A stretch of 17,217 nucleotides of DNA. It comes from JACRGC01 sp035288785 (lineage in GTDB: Archaea > Micrarchaeota > Micrarchaeia > Norongarragalinales > SBBD01). The notes under the pieces are model-generated. The model did not search any database. It saw only the letters and a list, made by a program, of their open reading frames with translations, and had not been told where the DNA came from. Where the stretch lies: the NCBI GenBank assembly GCA_035288785.1, contig DATDZF010000102.1:1-17217 (forward strand), read 5' to 3'. The position numbers and the translations under genes are program-made. Numbering within the stretch: position 1 is the first letter of the stretch; the number at the start of each line of letters is the position of its first letter. Below are positions 6,329 to 12,248 of this stretch, one piece after another.

Positions 6329-6847
6329 TCACGCTATTTCGTTGATCTCCTTTTCCAAGCCGAAGAATTCGCCATCGATCAGGGAACGCGAGTTGGAAAT
6401 CATCTCCCTTGGGTCAAGCGCCACTATTTTATCGAACTTGCGCCTAAGCTTCAATGCACTGTGTGAAAATTCCATCTTCCGCTTTTCCTTGTTTTCCGCC
6501 TTTTTCACTTGCTGCTTCAGCTCCAGTATTTGTTCCTTTAGCGATTCGTATTTGCGGTCAACAAGGCTTCCAATCATCTCGATCACATCATCGTTTGTGG
6601 ATGGGTCGATCGGACTACCCTCAAATAGCAGCACCTTGGCGTTTTGCGCCTTCAAGATCTGCGTGATGCGGTCCAGGGTGCTGCGGTTTTGCGCGCTCGC
6701 CTCAATTGCCCACACGCTTTGCTGCAACGGCAGGATGCGTGTTTTTGCAAACTCGCGCGATATCTTGCTCCTAAAAGTGCTCTTTGCAAACGCCTTGCTG
6801 CCCTTGATGTCGTAGAACACCAGGAACCATTTCTTCAACTCGGACAT
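6329..6847 (-). CDS. ChrB-N/Cas2-like ferredoxin-fold protein with coiled coil
   Basis: 172 residues. The N-terminal 80 residues form a ferredoxin-like pattern: strand KKWFLVFYDI, a helix rich in basic and Ser residues, strand LPLQQSVWAIEA, helix, strand AKVLLFEGSPID. This is the order seen in Cas2/VapD-type folds and in the N-terminal domain of the chromate-resistance regulator ChrB. The following charged coiled coil (about 94-125) and the LRRKFDKIVALD phrase also fit the ChrB N-terminal family better than Cas2; no CRISPR array or cas1 is present. In ChrB-type proteins this region is linked to DNA-binding regulation, but here the function is not known. The ATG at 6847 is chosen over a TTG at 6865 because GGAGTGA lies a few bases before it. 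It is separated from the next gene by 4 bases and lies just after the zinc-finger HTH gene. Confidence 0.6.
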   Translation of the reverse strand: MSELKKWFLVFYDIKGSKAFAKSTFRSKISREFAKTRILPLQQSVWAIEASAQNRSTLDRITQILKAQNAKVLLFEGSPIDPSTNDDVIEMIGSLVDRKYESLKEQILELKQQVKKAENKEKRKMEFSHSALKLRRKFDKIVALDPREMISNSRSLIDGEFFGLEKEINEIA

Positions 6848-6867
6848 GTTCTCACTCCAAAGCAAAA

Positions 6868-6888
6868 GGCCCTCCGCTTTTTTGGGCC
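6868..6888 (-). other. Stem-loop with T-run in the gap before the ChrB-N-like gene
   Basis: GGCCC and GGGCC arms (6868-6872 and 6884-6888) enclose an 11-base loop that contains six T on the plus strand. It sits between the HTH gene stop and the next start, over the transcription start predicted from the TATA-like box at 6891-6898. It could act as a leader hairpin or an operator. Confidence 0.35.
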
Positions 6889-6890
6889 GT

Positions 6891-6898
6891 CATTTATG
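6891..6898 (-). promoter_or_regulatory. Weak TATA-like box before the ChrB-N-like gene
   Basis: Minus strand CATAAATG; predicted start near 6869, leaving a leader of about 22 bases with the GGAGTGA ribosome-binding motif. It would let the downstream pair be expressed apart from the HTH gene. Confidence 0.3.
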
Positions 6899-6915
6899 CA
6901 ATATCCCATTCCGGC

Positions 6916-7398
6916 CTATTTCGGGCTTATGATCGCATTCTCGATGCTCTTCTCAAGGGCCTGCCCCTTCCCCTCAACGACGTGCATGTTTATCTCGTAA
7001 ATGGCATTGAAGATATTGAACAATGCCGGGCGGGCGTTTTCGCTGATGCGGTAGATGACCGGATAGGTCTTCTCCTTCAGCTTGCCGCTCCCCGAGCAAT
7101 AGATGCATTGCGCGCTCGCAGTGCCGTAGTTCTTCCTTCCCGTGCCTGCGCAATAGCCGCACTCCCCGCTTTTGTTAGAGCTTCCGATGATGCCCTTCCG
7201 TTCCAGGTCGTTCAATATCTGGCACGATCTTGCTGCGGTAATTTTGCAGCTTTTTGCGATCTGCGCCGAATAGCCATTGCCATTTATGAACAGGTACCGG
7301 AGCACCAGCAATGTCGCGCCCCTGAATGGCGATATGTTGGGGGCCTTGGGCTTGAATGCCATTTCCGCCAACTGAGAGGCTACCAAATCCGTATGCAT
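6916..7398 (-). CDS. Winged-helix transcription regulator with a DnaJ-like CxxCxGxG zinc finger in the wing
   Basis: 160 residues. Residues 27-72 read as a winged helix-turn-helix: helix ATLLVLRYLFI, then AQIAKSCKI and the recognition-type helix ARSCQILNDLERKGII. Where the beta-hairpin wing should follow, there are two CxxCxGxG motifs, CGYCAGTG (80-87) and CIYCSGSG (98-105), before the second wing strand TYPVIYRIS (111-119). The spacing of ten residues between motifs matches half of a DnaJ-type zinc finger, so four Cys (80, 83, 98, 101) can hold one zinc ion. The C-terminal helix (about 122-155) may serve for dimerisation. It is the first gene of the minus-strand cluster and is divergent from ThrRS. 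A regulator of its own cluster is the natural guess. Start at 7398; an internal ATG at 7362 is also possible. Confidence 0.72.
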   Translation of the reverse strand: MHTDLVASQLAEMAFKPKAPNISPFRGATLLVLRYLFINGNGYSAQIAKSCKITAARSCQILNDLERKGIIGSSNKSGECGYCAGTGRKNYGTASAQCIYCSGSGKLKEKTYPVIYRISENARPALFNIFNAIYEINMHVVEGKGQALEKSIENAIISPK

Positions 7399-7487
7399 AT
7401 TGCTAACACCACACTTGCAGGAAATGAGATGGCCTAAGCCATAACGGCAACGGGCGCGTTTTCGAGGTTCCCAGGCCCCAATTGCGC

Positions 7488-7519
7488 CCTTAAACTACCC
7501 ACTTCCTTAAAACCTACCC
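7488..7519. repeat. Imperfect tandem repeat upstream of the zinc-finger HTH gene
   Basis: CCTTAAACTACCC (7488-7500) is followed by CCTTAAAACCTACCC (7505-7519), the same word with a two-base insertion, 17 bases start to start. It lies 90-120 bases upstream of the HTH start codon and could be a pair of regulator half-sites. Confidence 0.4.
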
Positions 7520-7666
7520 GCTCTTTCCCCCATGGAAAATTAAGGCAAAATGGGAAGGAGGCCAATTGGCGGCTCAGGTAAAATCATTCCCCCAAAACCC
7601 CCCAAAGCAAGCCCCCGCGCATTTTTCTTATTATCCAAAAGAGGAAGAATACATACCTCAATAAGG

Positions 7667-7675
7667 TTTATAAAT
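7667..7675 (+). promoter_or_regulatory. Strong TATA-like box without an obvious gene
   Basis: AAGG followed by TTTATAAAT is close to an ideal archaeal BRE/TATA sequence and predicts a start near 7698, about 120 bases before the ThrRS gene. Either ThrRS has a second, long-leader transcript, or a small RNA is made from here. Confidence 0.45.
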
Positions 7676-7780
7676 TTTCCTTGCAATTTCCGCTAAAATT
7701 GTATGTTTTGAAAATGAAAAGCACAAGCGGTTGAGGGATGTTAAATGCCATTTTCTGATTTTGCAGCCCATTACGCCACA

Positions 7781-7788
7781 TTTTAAAT
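7781..7788 (+). promoter_or_regulatory. TATA-like box for thrS
   Basis: TTTTAAAT centred about 26 bases before 7810, giving a leader of about 7 bases before the ATG at 7817. Confidence 0.45.
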
Positions 7789-7816
7789 TCCTAGCAAGGT
7801 AATTATTGGGATTTTT

Positions 7817-9733
7817 ATGAGGCTTTTGCAGCTGCACTGCGACTATTTTTCCTACAAGGCGGAAAAGAAGGCCTTGAAGACAATTGGCGATCTGAAAGAA
7901 GGAGAGAAGGACGGCCGGTACGAAAATGTGCTGGTGGTTTTCACCAGCGTTGAGGAGGCCGATACTGCCGAAATTGCAAAGAGGGCAGCGCAGGAGATGA
8001 GGAAGAATTTCCTGGAGGTTAATGCAAAGGAAATCCTGCTCTACCCCTACGCCCACCTTTCCTGCAAGCTGGCAAGGCCAGCGGAAGCGGTTTATATTTT
8101 GGAGGAACTAAGAAAGGCGGTTAGCGAGTACTGCCCTGGTGTGCACAAGAGCCCCTTTGGCTATTACAAAAGCTTCGAAATGAAGTGCAAGGGTCATCCG
8201 CTTGCGGAACTTAGCAAAACAATCACCTTGGAGAATTTGGACAAAAAATTGGGGAAGGTGGAGGCATCTGCGCTCAAGGAAGTGTCCATTTCCCCATTCT
8301 CCCCTGAAAAGGAATTGGTCTCGGAATCCCTGCGCAAGGAAGCGGAGGTCAACAGCAGATTCCTTGTCATGGACCCCGATGGCACCCTTGTCGAGGCCTC
8401 AAAATACGATTTTTCGAAAAACCCGAGCCTTGGCACGTTCATCGAATATGAGACGAGGAAGGTCCGCGCCTATCTGGAAGAGCCGCCGCACATAAAGCTC
8501 ATGAAAGAACATGCGCTTGTGGACTACGAGCCCGCGAGCGATGCTGGGAATTTCAGCTGGAGGCCAAATGGCGCTCTGATGAAAAAGCTGCTCGAGACGG
8601 CAATAACCGGAACCGTTGTGGATTACGGTGCAATGCAGGTGGAAACGCCCATAATGTACGATTATGCGCATCCCGCCCTGAAGAAGTACCTGAACCGCTT
8701 TCCTGCAAGGCAGTATACGGTAAAATCGGATGAGAAGAACCTTTTCCTGAGGTTTTCGGCATGCTTTGGGCAATTCCTGCTTGCGCATACCCTGACGATC
8801 TCCTACAAGCAGCTTCCCCTCAAGATTTACGAACTCACGCATTATTCCTTCCGAAGGGAGCAGTCCGGTGAGCTTGCCGGACTTAAGCGCCTGCGCGCCT
8901 TCACCATGCCCGACATGCATACCCTTTGCCGGGATCTTGGGAACGCAAAACAGGAATTCGAGCGCCAATTCTTCCTTTGCCAGGAATGGAATGATGGCCT
9001 CCAGATACCCTTTGAAACCGCGTTCCGCGTTCAGGAGGATTTTTTCAGGGAAAACAAGGATTGGTATGTTTCGCTGGTTAAATCGCTAGGCAAGCCGGCC
9101 CTATTCGAGCTTTTCAAGGAAAGGTATGCCTATTTCATCACCAAATTCGAGATGAATTTTGTCGACAACGCCCGCAAGGCATCGGGGCTTTCAACAGTCC
9201 AGATTGATGTGGAAAACGGCGAGACTTTCGACCTATCCTTTACTGACGAGGATGGCAAAAAAAAGCGGCCAATCATCCTGCATACCTCCATTTCCGGGGC
9301 CGTTGAGAGGGTGATTTATGCGCTCCTTGAGTTGCAGGCAATGCACATCAAGGAAGGCACAACCCCCCAGTTCCCGACATGGCTATCCCCCACCCAGGTA
9401 AGGATCATTCCCCTCTCCGAAAAGCAAAACGATTACTGCGTTAAGCTGCTGGGCCTCCTAAAGCATGCCAAAATCCGTGCGGACTACGATGATAGGCAAG
9501 AGACGATGCAAAAGAAAGTTCGGGATTCGGAAAGGGAATGGGTTCCCTATGTTGCAGTAGTTGGCGAAAAGGAAGAAGGCAGCGGCAAACTTTCCGTTAG
9601 GATCAGGCGGGGGGGGAAGAGTGCGAATTTGACTGTTGAGGAACTATCTGCGCTGGTTCGCAACGAATGCGGCTCAAAACCCTTTGAGAAGCTGCTCTTG
9701 CAGGATAGGCTGAGCATGCGGCCGATATTCTAG
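7817..9733 (+). CDS. thrS: Threonyl-tRNA synthetase, archaeal type with N-terminal editing domain
   Basis: 638 residues; charges tRNA-Thr in the cytoplasm. Residues 1 to about 140 are the archaeal DTD-like editing domain that removes Ser from mischarged tRNA. Its signature is GVHKSPFGYYKSFEMKCKGHP followed by LAELS. The class II catalytic core (about 210-520) has motif 2 in YELTHYSFRREQSGELAGL (338 on) and motif 3 in SGAVERVIYALLE (493-505). The zinc ligands that select threonine are present: Cys316 (RFSACFGQ), His368 (PDMHTL) and His489 (IILHTS). The anticodon-binding domain covers about 525-610. Some archaea split editing and catalysis onto two proteins; here they are in one chain, so proofreading should be intact. 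It has its own TATA-like box and a short leader, and diverges from the zinc-finger HTH gene. Confidence 0.96.
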   Translation: MRLLQLHCDYFSYKAEKKALKTIGDLKEGEKDGRYENVLVVFTSVEEADTAEIAKRAAQEMRKNFLEVNAKEILLYPYAHLSCKLARPAEAVYILEELRKAVSEYCPGVHKSPFGYYKSFEMKCKGHPLAELSKTITLENLDKKLGKVEASALKEVSISPFSPEKELVSESLRKEAEVNSRFLVMDPDGTLVEASKYDFSKNPSLGTFIEYETRKVRAYLEEPPHIKLMKEHALVDYEPASDAGNFSWRPNGALMKKLLETAITGTVVDYGAMQVETPIMYDYAHPALKKYLNRFPARQYTVKSDEKNLFLRFSACFGQFLLAHTLTISYKQLPLKIYELTHYSFRREQSGELAGLKRLRAFTMPDMHTLCRDLGNAKQEFERQFFLCQEWNDGLQIPFETAFRVQEDFFRENKDWYVSLVKSLGKPALFELFKERYAYFITKFEMNFVDNARKASGLSTVQIDVENGETFDLSFTDEDGKKKRPIILHTSISGAVERVIYALLELQAMHIKEGTTPQFPTWLSPTQVRIIPLSEKQNDYCVKLLGLLKHAKIRADYDDRQETMQKKVRDSEREWVPYVAVVGEKEEGSGKLSVRIRRGGKSANLTVEELSALVRNECGSKPFEKLLLQDRLSMRPIF

Positions 9734-9761
9734 CCCCTTTTCCCTTCGCAAAAACATTATC

Positions 9762-9769
9762 TTTTAAAT
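9762..9769 (+). promoter_or_regulatory. TATA-like box for the secreted protein gene
   Basis: TTTTAAAT, predicted start near 9790-9792. This would make the ATG at 9788 marginal and the ATG at 9800 comfortable, or the mRNA leaderless. Confidence 0.45.
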
Positions 9770-9787
9770 CCGGGATTTCTAACCTTA

Positions 9788-10483
9788 ATGGTGCATTCAA
9801 TGCGAAAGCTTTCGCTAATTCCGTTGCTCCTATTGCTGCTGGTGCTGCCCTCCCCAGTTTCCGCTGAGTGCAAATATTTCAAGAATGCCGACGGTTTTCC
9901 GCTTGGCATTATCCCTACCCCCAGCAAGATCAACACCACGTTTGCTGACCCAACCCCGCAGAACAAGACGTTCCTTTTATACATCGAGGCGGAGGCGGGC
10001 ACTACCACATCCCTTGATTGCAGGGTGTCCCTCGAAATACATAATGCCTCAGGGGCGCTAAAGGTAGAGCTCTCCAATTATTCGCTCGAAACTGGGCTTG
10101 GCTTCACCGAAAAGCCAATAATTGCATACCTGACCCCTATCAATCTTGTGAATTTCCCAGACGAAATCCGGACCTACATTAAAATCACGGATGTGGACGA
10201 TCCGGACAATTATGCCATGCTTCCGGTGATTGCCACTTTCAAATTCGACCGCCAAAAGCCCAAACCCACGATAAAACCAACCGCCACCAGGGGAGCGGGT
10301 ACGGGCAGTCCCGGGCAGGGGGGGGCGAGCCAAAAGCCAACAGCCGCAGCAACAAATTCTTCACTCATTGACCTGATCAACAAGGTCGAGGACAGCAATT
10401 CAAAGTACCTCATTGCCGTTGTTGCCTTCTTCTTCCTTGGGGCGCTCCTTTGGATGGGTTTTAGCTCAATGCAAAGGGACTAG
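9788..10483 (+). CDS. Secreted, C-terminally membrane-anchored protein of unknown function
   Basis: 231 residues, family not recognised. A classical signal peptide (basic MRKLS, then a run of Leu, then a PSPVSA cleavage site before residue 27) leads into an extracellular beta-rich domain (about 27-155) with two Cys (28 and 78) that could pair. A flexible linker rich in Pro, Thr, Gly and Ala (about 155-191) follows, then a membrane helix (about 207-225) and a very short basic tail. Five N-x-S/T sequons (N49, N59, N86, N97, N190) would suit archaeal N-glycosylation. The overall shape is that of a surface protein held on a stalk. The ATG at 9800 (residue 5) gives the neater signal peptide and fits the TATA distance as well or better. 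The MGMT gene starts 3 bases after the stop, so the two are probably co-transcribed, though no link in function is evident. Confidence 0.7.
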   Translation: MVHSMRKLSLIPLLLLLLVLPSPVSAECKYFKNADGFPLGIIPTPSKINTTFADPTPQNKTFLLYIEAEAGTTTSLDCRVSLEIHNASGALKVELSNYSLETGLGFTEKPIIAYLTPINLVNFPDEIRTYIKITDVDDPDNYAMLPVIATFKFDRQKPKPTIKPTATRGAGTGSPGQGGASQKPTAAATNSSLIDLINKVEDSNSKYLIAVVAFFFLGALLWMGFSSMQRD

Positions 10484-10486
10484 GCT

Positions 10487-10798
10487 ATGCGCATTTCCTC
10501 ATTCAAGGCAAGGGTATATTCGGCAGCCCGCAGAGTGCCTAAAGGCAAGGTTGCAACCTACAAGGCAATTGCGATTGTGGCGGGAAAATCCAAGGCCATG
10601 CGCGCTGTTGGCAACATCATGCACCACAACGATATTTCGCATACTGGCGTTCCTTGCCATCGCATCATTAAAAGCTCGGGCGAAGTCGGCGGCTTTGCGC
10701 ATGGCACGAAGAAAAAAGTTGCGCTTCTTCTTTCCGAGGGAGTGCGAGTAATGAACGGAAAGGTTGATCTAACGAAATTCGCCCATAGATTCAGGTAA
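10487..10798 (+). CDS. ogt: Minimal O6-alkylguanine-DNA alkyltransferase (MGMT) active-site domain
   Basis: 103 residues holding only the C-terminal DNA-binding and active-site domain of the MGMT/Ogt family, which transfers alkyl groups from O6-alkylguanine in DNA to its own Cys. Visible are VPKGKVATYKAIA (helix-turn-helix entry), the Arg finger and recognition helix SKAMRAVGNIMHHN (Arg39), and the active-site PCHRI with Cys57, followed by GEVGGFAHG. Because PCHR is intact it is not one of the alkyltransferase-like (ATL) proteins, where Cys is replaced by Trp or Ala. The usual N-terminal domain of 50-80 residues is absent, and the reading frame has no room for it, since the previous stop is 3 bases upstream. 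Stand-alone domains of this size occur in some archaea and bacteria and can be active. A role in direct DNA repair is likely but not certain. Confidence 0.85.
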   Translation: MRISSFKARVYSAARRVPKGKVATYKAIAIVAGKSKAMRAVGNIMHHNDISHTGVPCHRIIKSSGEVGGFAHGTKKKVALLLSEGVRVMNGKVDLTKFAHRFR

Positions 10799-10831
10799 TT
10801 CCCCTCCTATTTCATCTTTGCGGGTTTTCGC

Positions 10832-12142
10832 ATGAAATTCTCCGAATCCGTCCGGTATCTCGAATCCCTCCCCACCCCCGAAAAGTGGTCGCTTGAAACC
10901 CCAGCAAGGCTCGCAAGTCTGGCAGGCGTGCACCTTGATTTTGAAATCATCCACGTTGCGGGCACAAACGGGAAGGGCTCCGTTTGCGCGTACCTTGCCA
11001 GCATGCTATCCGCCGCAGGCTACCGCACCGGCCTTTACACCTCCCCGCACCTTGAGCGCTACAACGAACGGATAAAAATAAGCGGCGCGGAGATAAGCAA
11101 TAGGGATTTTGCAAGGGCAATTTCCCTCATCCGCCCATTCATTGAAAGAATGCGCACGGAAGGGAGATGCCCGTCTGTTTTTGAGGCGCTCACTGTTGCC
11201 GCTTTCGCCTATTTCTCGGAAAAAAAGATCGATTTCCTTGTGCTCGAAACCGGAATGGGGGGCAGGCTTGATGCCACGAACATTGCGCCATCAAGGGTGC
11301 AGGTAATTACCAGCCTATCCCCCGACCATATGGCAAGCCTTGGCAGCTCGCTTGCCAAGATAGCCTCAGAAAAGGCCGGTATAATTAAGCCCAATTCCCT
11401 GGTCGTTTGCCCGGAATGCAGCCCGCAAGCTGCGGCTCCGATAGCCGAAAAGGCGCGCAACTCCGCATCCCGGCTATTTGCGCTTGGAAAGGACTTCGAT
11501 TTCAAGGCAATACGGATAGGCGAGCACGGATCTGCGTTCAACTATTCTGGCCTATCGGCGCATTTCCAAAAAGTCTTTACGCCCCTTCCCGGCGTGCACC
11601 AGCTTGAGAATGCTGCGCTTTCCATTGCGGCAATTGAATGCGTGCGCATCTTGGGCTATAGTGTTTCGGCCAAAGCCGTATCTGACGGCATTGCCCTGGC
11701 AATTTGGCCCGGCAGGCTGGAGCTTATTTCCAAAAGGCCCCGGATCCTTCTTGACGGTGCGCATAATCTTGATGGTGTACGGAAGCTTAAGGCCGCCCTG
11801 AAGGGGATATTCCTAAAACCGGGCCGGAAACTTATTTTAGTGGTTGGGATCATGGCAGACAAGGATTATCCGGGCATACTGCGTGAGCTTGCCCCCCTTG
11901 CATCCGAAATAGTGCTTACGGCAGCTGCAATTGAGCGCTCCGCTAGCCCAAAAGCGCTTGCGCTTTCCATTCCAAGAGATATCGAGGCAAAGATAAGCGT
12001 TATTGGCGATCTAAAGGAGGCGGTTGAATATGCGAAAAAAGCCGCTGGACCGGGCGACCTCATATGCATCACCGGCTCTTTATTTGTGGTTGGGCAGGCA
12101 AGGGGCTACCTCCTGGGAAGGCCAAAAAAGGCATACGGTTGA
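10832..12142 (+). CDS. folC: Folylpolyglutamate synthase / dihydrofolate synthase family (FolC)
   Basis: 436 residues, the normal length for FolC, a Mur-ligase-like ATP-dependent amide ligase that adds glutamate to folates (or to dihydropteroate). Motifs in order: P-loop VAGTNGKGS (42-50), TSPHL (70-74), GMGGRLDATN (141-150), the SPDHMASLG metal/ATP region (163-171), HQLENAALSI, WPGRLE (292-297) and DGAHN (308-312) in the C-terminal domain. All catalytic signatures are present. Folate chemistry is patchy in archaea: many use methanopterin, whose side chain is made by other ligases. FolC therefore suggests that this organism uses or salvages folates, or that the enzyme acts on a related pterin. 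The gene follows MGMT by 33 bases in the same direction and may be read from the same transcript. Confidence 0.92.
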   Translation: MKFSESVRYLESLPTPEKWSLETPARLASLAGVHLDFEIIHVAGTNGKGSVCAYLASMLSAAGYRTGLYTSPHLERYNERIKISGAEISNRDFARAISLIRPFIERMRTEGRCPSVFEALTVAAFAYFSEKKIDFLVLETGMGGRLDATNIAPSRVQVITSLSPDHMASLGSSLAKIASEKAGIIKPNSLVVCPECSPQAAAPIAEKARNSASRLFALGKDFDFKAIRIGEHGSAFNYSGLSAHFQKVFTPLPGVHQLENAALSIAAIECVRILGYSVSAKAVSDGIALAIWPGRLELISKRPRILLDGAHNLDGVRKLKAALKGIFLKPGRKLILVVGIMADKDYPGILRELAPLASEIVLTAAAIERSASPKALALSIPRDIEAKISVIGDLKEAVEYAKKAAGPGDLICITGSLFVVGQARGYLLGRPKKAYG

Positions 12143-12208
12143 GGGGTGTAAACGAAAACAATGCCCCCCAAACAATTCGCAGTGTCCCTTGCCTTGGATT
12201 AAGGTACC

Positions 12209-12216
12209 ATTTATAA
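12209..12216 (+). promoter_or_regulatory. TATA-like box for glyS
   Basis: ATTTATAA centred near 12213 predicts a start around 12239. That excludes or truncates the ATG at 12237 and favours the in-frame ATG at 12249. Confidence 0.5.
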
Positions 12217-12248
12217 GCATCAAATCGCAACAATGAATGCTGATTTTC

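Larger units (their letters stand above)
7399..7816. other. Longest gene-free stretch, between the divergent HTH and ThrRS genes
   Basis: 418 bases without a convincing gene. It contains an imperfect direct repeat (7488-7519), a perfect 10-base palindrome GCCAATTGGC (7561-7570), a C-rich tract on the plus strand (about 7590-7617, three G-runs on the other strand), and two TATA-like boxes pointing right (7667-7675 and 7781-7788). Only very short frames lie between the two boxes; none looks like a protein. I see no tRNA-like structure. Confidence 0.6.

Noticed and set aside
6329..6847. CRISPR Cas2
   Set aside because: The fold pattern is similar, but the coiled coil and C-terminal phrase fit ChrB-N better, and there is no repeat array or cas1 in the window.
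7591..7617. G-quadruplex on the minus strand
   Set aside because: There are only three long G-runs, so a regular four-tract quadruplex is not supported.
7745..7786. 13-codon frame before thrS as a possible leader peptide
   Set aside because: It has only one Thr codon and no attenuator-like structure, and leader-peptide control is not established for archaeal synthetases.
7399..7816. tRNA or box C/D RNA gene in the gap
   Set aside because: No T-loop consensus, no cloverleaf, and no proper C box paired with a D box could be seen.
7658..8056. Minus-strand frame overlapping the ThrRS start and its promoter
   Set aside because: Overlaps the conserved ThrRS editing domain and lacks promoter or family features.
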